A stretch of 57,679 nt of DNA from Vicinamibacterales bacterium (lineage in GTDB: Bacteria > Acidobacteriota > Vicinamibacteria > Vicinamibacterales > JAKQTR01), in contig JALOKU010000015.1 in the NCBI GenBank assembly GCA_025456345.1, positions 1-57,679 of the forward strand. The letters are read 5' to 3'. Both the position numbers and the translations under genes were made by a program. Shown in pieces: positions 51,975 to 57,679 of this stretch; the stretch's first letter is position 1, and each line of letters starts with the position of its first letter. A model generated the notes under the pieces. The model ran no database searches and was not told the origin of the DNA. It saw only the letters and a program-made list of their open reading frames with translations.

Positions 51975-52439
51975 GTGGACTTCTCGAACCTCTCTTCGCT
52001 CAGCACGGCCGCGCTGTGGGCCGCCACGTTCGCCTTCGGCCTGGTGAGCGGCATCATTCCGTTCGTCCTCAGCATCGAGCTCTATCTTCTGGCGGTGGCC
52101 GCGCTCACCGACGCGTCAGCCGTCCCCATCGTCGGGCTGGCGACCGCCGGGCAAACGCTCGCGAAGGTCATCCTCTACCTCGTCGGCAAGGGCGCGCTGC
52201 ACATCAAGTGGGTCAGGAAGAGCGCCGCGTCGAAGACGGCAGACGCCTTCGCGAAGCGGCCCGGCAGCGGGCTGGGCCTTGTGGCCGTCAGCGCGGTCGT
52301 CGGGTTCCCGCCGCTCTACGGCGTCGCTCTCGTCGCCGGCGCGCTCCGGCTTCCCGCGGTCGCCTTCACCGTGATCATCTTCATCGGACGGCTGATCCGG
52401 TTCGGCAGCATCTACCTCACGCCGGGGTTGTTCAAGTAG
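51975..52439 (+). CDS. Small VTT-type membrane protein, copy 2
   Basis: A 154-residue protein starting with GTG at 51975 (VDFSNLSSLSTAALWAATFA). It is clearly homologous to copy 1: SGIIPFVLSIELYLL, TDASAVPIV, TAGQTLAKVILY, HIKWVRKSAASKTADAFA and GFPPLYGVALVAGALRLPAVAF. The shared length and order indicate a tandem duplication; sequence divergence is moderate, about half of the residues. Members of this superfamily sit in the inner membrane and may act as lipid scramblases or exporters, but the specific role is unknown. It ends seven bases from the convergent acyltransferase gene. Confidence 0.78.
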   Translation: MDFSNLSSLSTAALWAATFAFGLVSGIIPFVLSIELYLLAVAALTDASAVPIVGLATAGQTLAKVILYLVGKGALHIKWVRKSAASKTADAFAKRPGSGLGLVAVSAVVGFPPLYGVALVAGALRLPAVAFTVIIFIGRLIRFGSIYLTPGLFK

Positions 52440-52445
52440 CGGCAC

Positions 52446-53150
52446 TCACGGCGACTGGTCGTCGCAAGGATCGGCGGGATCCGTCTCGGCGGTGAGTGCG
52501 TTGGTCCGCGCGAGCGCTTCTCTGATGCGCGGCGGACCGCCGACGACCGGGTTGCGGCCGGCGGGCACCACGGGCGCCTGGCATCTCAGTTCGCGCAGGA
52601 GGCGGGTGGAAAATGCCTGGGCGGCTTCGCCGGGCTTGATGCCGCCATCCTTGGGCGGGAAGAACCGCACCGTCACCCGCGGCCGCTTTGGAAACCGCAC
52701 ATAGTCGGTGGTGCCCTCGATCGTGCACAGCACGATACGGGCCTCGGGCACCCAGCCGGCGAGCAGGCCGATGCCGCTCCGAGCCCGGACGCGCTCGCCC
52801 CACGAGAGGCGGCCCTCCGGAAAGATGGCCACCGCATCGCCGGCCTTGAGGGCGTCGACGGTATGATCCAGGGCCCGTGAATCGCCGGTGCCGCGCCTGA
52901 TCGGGATCTGGCGCATGCCGTTGAGGAACCACCCGAGGCCGGGGATCTTCCACAACTCGGCCTGCGCCAGGTAGCGCAAGCGGCGCCTGGGCCTGACCGC
53001 AAGACCGATCACCACGGGATCCATCTGGCTGTCGTGATTGGGCGCCACGAGCAAGGGCCCGTCGGCCGGCACGTGCTCGAGGCCTTCCACGCGCATGCGC
53101 CCCCACCAGGCGAAGGGGCGCATCAGCCAGGCCACCAGGTCGTAGATCAT
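52446..53150 (-). CDS. Lysophospholipid acyltransferase (PlsC-like)
   Basis: A 234-residue protein with an N-terminal hydrophobic helix (MIYDLVAWLMRPFAW) and the family motifs of 1-acyl-glycerol-3-phosphate acyltransferases: catalytic NHDSQMD (motif I, H-x4-D), FLNGMRQIPIRR, FPEGRLSWGE (motif III) and GSG-like turn ending TTDYVRFPKRP. It adds an acyl chain to lysophosphatidic or a similar lipid in the inner membrane. The ATG at 53150 is chosen because the longer upstream frame is arginine rich and not conserved. The C-terminal 40 residues are proline-rich. It converges with the VTT genes. Confidence 0.85.
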   Translation of the reverse strand: MIYDLVAWLMRPFAWWGRMRVEGLEHVPADGPLLVAPNHDSQMDPVVIGLAVRPRRRLRYLAQAELWKIPGLGWFLNGMRQIPIRRGTGDSRALDHTVDALKAGDAVAIFPEGRLSWGERVRARSGIGLLAGWVPEARIVLCTIEGTTDYVRFPKRPRVTVRFFPPKDGGIKPGEAAQAFSTRLLRELRCQAPVVPAGRNPVVGGPPRIREALARTNALTAETDPADPCDDQSP

Positions 53151-53269
53151 AAGCGGCAGGAATTGTACCCGACGCGCGCCCCGCCGATCACGCGCCCCCG
53201 CTCGCCGCGAGCGCTGCTGGACCGCAGCCTCGGCGGAGGCGCACAATACGCCCGGAGGGAGACTCGCCC

Positions 53270-53926
53270 ATGACACGCTGGGTTCGCTCGTTGACCGTCA
53301 TCGCGGTGGCCGTTGTGCTGGCTGCCTCCGCCGCCGCCTACGCGCAGACCCTCGCGCCGATTTCGCTCCCCGCCCCGATGACCGACGGGGGCAAGCCGCT
53401 GATGAGCGCGCTGAAGGCGCGTTCGTCGGCGCGCGAGTTCAGTGCCGACCCGCTCCCGCCGCAGACCCTGGCCAACCTGCTCTGGGCGGCCTGGGGCATC
53501 AACCGGCCGGACGGGCGGCGGACGGCCCCGTCGGCCAGCAACAAGCAGGAGATCGACATCTACGTCACGCTGCCAGGCGGCGCGTACGTGTGGGACGCGG
53601 GCGCCAACGTGCTGAACCCGGTGGCGCCGGGCGACCAGCGCGCGGCCACCGGAACGCAGCCGTTCCCGGCCACTGCCGCGCTGAATCTGGTGTACGTGGC
53701 CGACATGACGAAGCTCTCACGGCCAGCCACCGACCCCCAGCAGATGTTGAACGTCGGCGCCGATGCAGGCTTCATCGCGCAGAACGTGTATCTGTTCTGC
53801 GTGTCGGAAGGCCTGGCGACGGTCGTCCGCGCCTCCGTGGCGAAAGACGCGCTCGCGAAGACGCTGCGACTGCGCGACACGCAGGTGATCGTGCTCGCGC
53901 AGACCGTGGGATTCCCGAAGAAATAG
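53270..53926 (+). CDS. Secreted SagB/nitroreductase-family protein
   Basis: A 218-residue protein with a signal peptide (residues 1-26, ending AYAQ). The nitroreductase fold is seen in LKARSSAREFSADPLPPQTLANLLWAAWG (FMN-phosphate-binding N-terminal helix), NRPDGRRTAPSASNKQEIDIYV and NVGADAGFIAQNVYLFCVSEGLATVV. SagB-type members bind FMN and oxidise or reduce organic substrates, some of them peptides. The secreted location is unusual for an FMN enzyme and suggests export after folding or a different cofactor. The ATG at 53270 is divergent from the PlsC gene and leaves about 120 bases between their start codons. Confidence 0.85.
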   Translation: MTRWVRSLTVIAVAVVLAASAAAYAQTLAPISLPAPMTDGGKPLMSALKARSSAREFSADPLPPQTLANLLWAAWGINRPDGRRTAPSASNKQEIDIYVTLPGGAYVWDAGANVLNPVAPGDQRAATGTQPFPATAALNLVYVADMTKLSRPATDPQQMLNVGADAGFIAQNVYLFCVSEGLATVVRASVAKDALAKTLRLRDTQVIVLAQTVGFPKK

Positions 53927-54022
53927 GCCGGGCGCCGATCTTTCATCGATCGCTCATCGAATTTCAGGGCCTGCTCAAGACATGCCGGAGCCTCCCGCCT
54001 AGAGTAGGTGGCGGAGGTGCCC

Positions 54023-54907
54023 ATGCGTATGTGCAAGTCTCTCCACGCGGTCGTCGTCGGCGGGCTCATCGCATGCGTTTCGGCGGGGGAGGCGGCCGGC
54101 CAGGTGCCGCGGGGCAATCAGGGAGGCCTGGGCCCGAAGGGGCGCGAAATCACCGGGCAGCTTGGCGCGTCGTTCAACAACCCCGGGTTGCAGAACACCC
54201 TCGACGCGGCGTGGGTGAAGCCGCTCGGCGCGTCCGCCAAGCCTCTGTTTGCCGACGCCCGCGTGGCGGCCGGGCTCGTCAGCGTGACCACGCCGACGAT
54301 GACGCGGGCGGGCGGGTGGGTGGAGTACGCGCCGCTCTCGATCGTGGCGGTGCGGGCCGGAGTCGAGCCCATCTTCTATTTCGGGTCCTTTTCGTCGCTG
54401 ATGTCGTTTCCGTCCTACGATGCGACGTTCGACCAGGACGTCCTGTCGCAGAAGACTGGAACGTCGGCGGGCACCGGCCTCAAGAGCTATGTCACGCCCT
54501 CGCTCCGGTTCCGCGCCGGTCCCGTTGTCGCCAGGGTCAGCGCCGACTTCGAACACTGGCGTTCGTCGGCGGACGGCCCCTACTTCTACGAGGCGACGCG
54601 CGACCAACTGCTCGCGTCCGGCGGCGACCAACTCGTCAACACCTCGAGCGTCGCCATGTACGAACACTCGACCGGCGGAGGAGGGACCGTGTCGGCCGGC
54701 CTCTTCCATGGGCTGACGCGCGTGTTCGACGCCCGTCAGAACCAGAGCCAGCGCCTGGGCATCATCGCCGTCAGGCAATACGCGTCAACCCACGTGAAGC
54801 TGCCGAGGCCGCGCGTCACCGTGGTGCTGTATCGCTACCTCGACGACCGTTTCAAACAGGACAGCTGGGGCGGCGCGATCGCGATTGGTTTCCGGACCAG
54901 CCGCTGA
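54023..54907 (+). CDS. Outer-membrane beta-barrel-like protein
   Basis: The 294-residue protein has a signal peptide (residues 1-27, MRMCKSLHAVVVGGLIACVS then AGEAAGQ). Strand-rich segments alternate with loops, e.g. LSIVAVRAGVEPIFYFGSF, GLKSYVTPSLRFRAG and VVARVSADFEHWRS, and the end WGGAIAIGFRTSR resembles the terminal strand of barrels, although it lacks the final Phe. No enzymatic motif is seen. It could be a porin-like or a surface-exposed protein. A GGAGGTGCCC site precedes the ATG at 54023. It is 96 bases after the nitroreductase gene, so a short operon is possible. Confidence 0.65.
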   Translation: MRMCKSLHAVVVGGLIACVSAGEAAGQVPRGNQGGLGPKGREITGQLGASFNNPGLQNTLDAAWVKPLGASAKPLFADARVAAGLVSVTTPTMTRAGGWVEYAPLSIVAVRAGVEPIFYFGSFSSLMSFPSYDATFDQDVLSQKTGTSAGTGLKSYVTPSLRFRAGPVVARVSADFEHWRSSADGPYFYEATRDQLLASGGDQLVNTSSVAMYEHSTGGGGTVSAGLFHGLTRVFDARQNQSQRLGIIAVRQYASTHVKLPRPRVTVVLYRYLDDRFKQDSWGGAIAIGFRTSR

Positions 54908-54972
54908 AGACGGGCCCGCCCGCGTGCGCGCCCGGCAATCGGGCGTAGAATCCAGGCGGGCGGGACCCCTTC

Positions 54973-55061
54973 ATGGCCACCACCGCGCCTGCGGTTGCTC
55001 TGTACGGCGTGACGAAGCGGTTCGGCCGCCTCGTCGCGGTGAAGACGCTCGCTCTGGAACG
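54973..55061 (+). pseudogene. Truncated ABC-transporter ATP-binding protein gene
   Basis: About 29 codons read MATTAPAVALYGVTKRFGRL then VAVKTLALE, the standard start of an ABC ATPase: substrate-binding aromatic loop and the strand before Walker A. The frame is then broken off at 55062 by the end of the second palindromic element; Walker A, signature and Walker B are all missing. The stretch after the element is an unrelated methyltransferase. It looks like disruption by insertion followed by loss of the rest. Confidence 0.7.
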
Positions 55062-55190
55062 AGGGGTCGGGACTAATTACGTGCAGGGGCATCCAAATGG
55101 CGACAATTCTGTTCATGGTGAGAATCCCAACAACTCGATTGCGGATGAGTCGCCTCACGAGATTGTCGTGCATTCGTGTGTGAAACCCCT
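55062..55190 (+). repeat. Palindromic element 2 (degenerate)
   Basis: It begins with the same end AGGGGTCGGGACTAATTAC (55062-55080) as elements 1 and 3. Inside, CGACAAT (55101-55107) pairs with ATTGTCG (55162-55168). The far end keeps only ACCCCT (55185-55190), which pairs with the first six bases. CGACAATTCTGT is also present in element 3, so the two are related. The 5' side directly cuts the ABC ATPase gene. Confidence 0.65.
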
Positions 55191-55198
55191 TTAAGCGG

Positions 55199-55759
55199 AT
55201 GCGGGAGACAGCCATGCGCACCTGTCCCTGGTGGTTCACGTGGACGTTCGACAATCCGCTCCGGCGCCTGGTTCACGACGCGCACAAGATGCTCGAGCCG
55301 TACGTGGTGCCGGGCAGCCGTGTGGCCGACATCGGGTGCGGGATGGGGCACTTCACGGTCGAGCTTGCCAGGTCCGTGGGGCCGGCGGGAAGCGTGCAGG
55401 CCGTGGACGTGCAGCCGCAGCAGCTCCGCGTGGCCGAGAGGCGCTGCCGGCGCGCGGGCGTTGCGGAACGGGTGCGGTTCATCGAAGCGACAGCCGAGTC
55501 GCTCAAGCTGAACGGGCCCGTCGATTTCGTGCTGGCGTTCTGGATGGTCCACGAAGTTACCGACCGCGCAGGCTTCTTCGATCAACTGCGGGCCGCGACC
55601 GAGCCCGGCGCCCGCGTGCTCGTGGCCGAGCCGATGTTCCACGTCTCGCGCGAGGACGTCGAGGCGGAGCTGGCGCTGGCCGCGGCGCACGGCTTCTACG
55701 GGGCGATGCGGGACGGCATCGTCCGGTTCAGCTGGGCTTTCGAACTCGAGCGCATGTGA
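55199..55759 (+). CDS. Class I SAM-dependent methyltransferase
   Basis: A 186-residue protein with VVPGSRVADIGCGMGHFTVELAR (motif I, Gly-rich SAM loop), QAVDVQPQQLRVAERRCRR with the acidic residue of motif II, ATAESLKLNGPVDFVLAFWMVHEV and PGARVLVAEP. It fits the short ubiquinone/menaquinone-type or small-molecule methyltransferases. The N-terminus CPWWFTWTFDNPLRRLVHD is typical of these. The ATG at 55199 begins nine bases after palindromic element 2 and the stop falls four bases before element 3, so the gene sits exactly between two elements. It may share a transcript with no neighbour. Confidence 0.8.
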   Translation: MRETAMRTCPWWFTWTFDNPLRRLVHDAHKMLEPYVVPGSRVADIGCGMGHFTVELARSVGPAGSVQAVDVQPQQLRVAERRCRRAGVAERVRFIEATAESLKLNGPVDFVLAFWMVHEVTDRAGFFDQLRAATEPGARVLVAEPMFHVSREDVEAELALAAAHGFYGAMRDGIVRFSWAFELERM

Positions 55760-55763
55760 CCTG

Positions 55764-55891
55764 AGGGGTCGGGACTAATTAGGAAACAGCTGTCTGAGCA
55801 CCGACAATTCTGTCAGTAGCGGCCATCTCAATCAGACGATGACGAATCTGTCGTCGGCTGAGCCTCGTGTACGTAATTAGTCCCGACCCCT
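55764..55891. repeat. Palindromic element 3
   Basis: AGGGGTCGGGACTAATTA (55764-55781) and its exact complement (55874-55891) bound a 128-base element. The inner arms (around CCGACAATTCTGTCA and TGACGAATCTGTCGTCGG) are imperfectly complementary. The right end supplies the last residues and stop codon (TAA at 55877-55879) of the HAD-type gene on the minus strand. Confidence 0.85.
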
Positions 55892-56542
55892 CGCGGCCAT
55901 CGCGAGAAGCGTGTCAAAGGTGTCCGCTGGAAGCTCCGGCAGCGTGCCCACGTAGACATCCGCAGCCGGGAGGGTGTGCATCAGGCTGACGCCAATCGTG
56001 CGCATGCCGGCGCGCGCACCTGCTTCGATGCCGGTGGGCGCGTCTTCGACCACGATCGAACGGTGCGGCTCGGCGCCGAGGCGGGAAGCGGCCAGGAGAA
56101 AGACCTCGGGATCAGGCTTGCCGCACGTGACGTCCTCGGCCGCGACGGCGGCACCGAAGACGTGGCGCATCTGCATCGCGTCGGCCATCGCCTCCAGATT
56201 CAGCCTGGGCGCCGACGTCGCGATGGCGTGCCGCCAGCCTTCGGCGTGGAGCCGCGCCACCCAGTCGCGCACGCCGGGCAGCGGCTCGATGCCGCAGGCA
56301 CGCACGAGGGCGCGGAACCGCGATTCCTTCTCCTCGCTCAGCCGGCGCGTGTAATCGGGATCGGCCTCCCCGCCGAACCAGCCCGCCAGGATGAGATCGT
56401 TCCGCTTGCCGAACGACTGCACGAACTGATCATGTGTGATGGGGCGGCCCTCTTCGGCCATCACACCGCGCCAGGCCTGCCAGTGCAAGTCGGCCGAGTC
56501 CACCAGCGTGCCATCGAGATCCCAGAGTACGGCTTTGACCAT
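55877..56542 (-). CDS. HAD-superfamily phosphatase (beta-phosphoglucomutase-like)
   Basis: A 221-residue protein. Motif I is WDLDGTLVDS (residues 6-15, nucleophile Asp8), motif II is the Thr/Ser in AIATSAP, Lys in TCGKPDPEVF, and motif IV VVEDAPTGIEAG (Asp residues). The cap domain lies between (HWQAWRGVMAEEGRPITHDQ). This is the subclass of HAD that removes phosphate from sugar phosphates or other small molecules; beta-phosphoglucomutase is the nearest in layout. The last residues, AARGRD, and the stop codon come from palindromic element 3. The start MVKAVLWDLDG is fixed. It is divergent from the sulfatase gene with 19 bases between them. Confidence 0.88.
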   Translation of the reverse strand: MVKAVLWDLDGTLVDSADLHWQAWRGVMAEEGRPITHDQFVQSFGKRNDLILAGWFGGEADPDYTRRLSEEKESRFRALVRACGIEPLPGVRDWVARLHAEGWRHAIATSAPRLNLEAMADAMQMRHVFGAAVAAEDVTCGKPDPEVFLLAASRLGAEPHRSIVVEDAPTGIEAGARAGMRTIGVSLMHTLPAADVYVGTLPELPADTFDTLLAMAARGRD

Positions 56543-56561
56543 GTTTCTCTAGAATAGCAGC

Positions 56562-57679
56562 ATGACGAGAACCCGTCGGATCGCAGGCGCGGCGCTGGTC
56601 CTGCTCGCCATGGGATGGGTCACGCCCGGTGCGGCGCTGGCCCAGGCCCCGGCGGCCCGCAAGCCCAACATCATCCTCATCCTGGCCGACGACCTCGGCT
56701 ACAACGAGGTCGGCGTGTACGGGCAGAAGAAGATCCGCACGCCGAACATCGACCGCCTCGCGCAGGAGGGCGTGCGCCTGACGGACCACTACTCCGGCAG
56801 CCCCGTCTGCGCGCCGTCGCGCGCGGTCCTGCTGACCGGGCTCCACGCCGGACACGCCTACATCCGCGACAACGACGAGATGGGCTTCCGCGGCGACGTC
56901 TGGAAGGACCCGGCACTCGAGGGCCAGCGGCCGCTTCCCGCCGGTACCTTCACCATGGCGACCATGCTGAAGCGCGCGGGCTACGCCACGGCGGCCGTCG
57001 GGAAATGGGGCTTGGGCGGTCCGGGCAGCGAGGGCGACCCGAACAAGCTCGGCTTCGACCTGTTCTTCGGCTTCCTGTGCCAGCGCGTGGCGCACAACCA
57101 CTATCCGGCGTACCTCTGGCGCAATTCGACGAAGGTGCCGCTCGACAACCCCGGCATCTATCCGCACGAGAAGTTCCCGGCCGGCAAGGATCCGAAAGCG
57201 CTTTCCTCCTACGAGCGCTACGGCGGCAAGCAGTACGCCCTCGACATGATGGGCGAGGAGGCGCGGGCCTTCATCACGGCGAACAGGGATCGGCCGTTCT
57301 TCCTCTACTTCGCGCCCACCGTGCCCCATGCGGCGCTGCAGGTGCCGGAGCCGAATACCTCAACGTGCTGCCCGACACGCCATACGCCGGCGGCAAGGGC
57401 TACCTGCCGCACCGCGCCCCGCGCGCCGCCTACGCGGCCATGGTCACGCGCCTCGACAGGGAAGTCGGGCGGCTGGCGCAGTTGGTCCGCAACCTTGGCC
57501 TCGACCGCGACACCCTGATCGTCTTCACGAGCGACAACGGGCCGACGTTCAACGGCGGCGCGGACTCGACGTTCTTCGAAAGCGCCGGCCCGTTCCGCGG
57601 ATTGAAGACGATGGTCTACGAGGGCGGGATTCGGGTGCCGATGGTCGCCCGGTGGACCGGGAAGATCCCGGCCGGCACG
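56562..57679 (+). pseudogene. Secreted arylsulfatase-type sulfatase, frameshifted, 3' end outside window
   Basis: The protein begins with a signal peptide (MTRTRRIAGAALVLLAMGWV, then a Q-A-P cut site) and the sulfatase start KPNIILILADDLGYNEVGVYG. The catalytic CAPSR (Cys83, converted to formylglycine) and TGLHAGHAYIRDN and AAVGKWGLGG follow. The frame is lost after VPHAALQVPE at 57350; a minus-one frame resumes at EYLNVLPDTPYAGGKGYLP and continues to the window end with IVFTSDNGPTFNGG. One base missing between GAG and GAA (57350-57353) explains it. Either an assembly error or an inactive gene. The family cleaves sulfate esters; enzyme activity cannot be judged. Confidence 0.8.

Overview
The window is GC-rich chromosomal DNA (roughly two thirds G+C by eye) from an uncultivated-style Gram-negative bacterium. 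I infer Acidobacteriota, probably the Vicinamibacteria. The reasons are the mix of large secreted tricorn-like proteases, a Ser/Thr kinase fused to a beta-propeller, secreted amidohydrolase, sulfatase, DUF1080 and S9 peptidase genes, and outer-membrane proteins. No tRNA, rRNA, CRISPR array, phage block or transposase gene is visible.

Layout. 1-4.4 kb: end of a DUF1080 protein, an AbiEii-like toxin/antitoxin pair, and nrfHA for ammonia-forming nitrite reduction. 4.4-9.6 kb: DUF4342 protein, a pair of PH-domain membrane proteins, a frameshifted amidohydrolase, a small membrane protein, and decayed gene ends; two copies of a 125-bp repeat lie here. 9.6-12.9 kb: prephenate dehydrogenase fused to a C-terminal chorismate mutase, a branched-chain-type aminotransferase and a secreted Gfo/Idh oxidoreductase. 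13.3-19.4 kb: an RNA-repair locus, rtcR facing a sigma-54 promoter that drives rsr (Ro60), a Y-RNA-like segment with a tRNA-type T arm, rtcA and rtcB. 19.4-21.5 kb: a secreted thioredoxin-fold protein whose reading frame is crossed by a single in-frame TGA exactly where the first cysteine of a CPPC motif is expected, followed by a SECIS-like hairpin: a candidate selenoprotein. 21.8-25.4 kb: membrane glycosyltransferase, methyltransferase, GT2 glycosyltransferase and DUF3788 genes that overlap. 25.4-29.1 kb: a four-gene corrinoid methyl-transfer operon (MttB-like, activase, corrinoid protein, homocysteine methyltransferase).

29.3-39.1 kb: Nudix-type protein, radical SAM protein, two near-duplicate HsmA-like membrane proteins, alpha/beta hydrolase, S9 peptidase, GCKR-like double-SIS protein. 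39.2-50.2 kb: two paralogous tricorn-like proteases enclosing a kinase-propeller gene and an M24 peptidase. 50.3-54.9 kb: radical SAM protein, two tandem VTT membrane proteins, acyltransferase, SagB-type nitroreductase, outer-membrane protein. 54.9-57.7 kb: truncated ABC ATPase gene, methyltransferase, HAD phosphatase and a frameshifted sulfatase that runs off the window. Three palindromic elements sharing one 18-19-bp end sequence sit at 45.3, 55.06 and 55.76 kb and supply the stop codons of their neighbours.

The most notable items are the candidate selenoprotein, the Ro60/Y-RNA/Rtc locus, the corrinoid operon and the palindromic elements. Functions are read from motifs and family memory only; no database search was possible.
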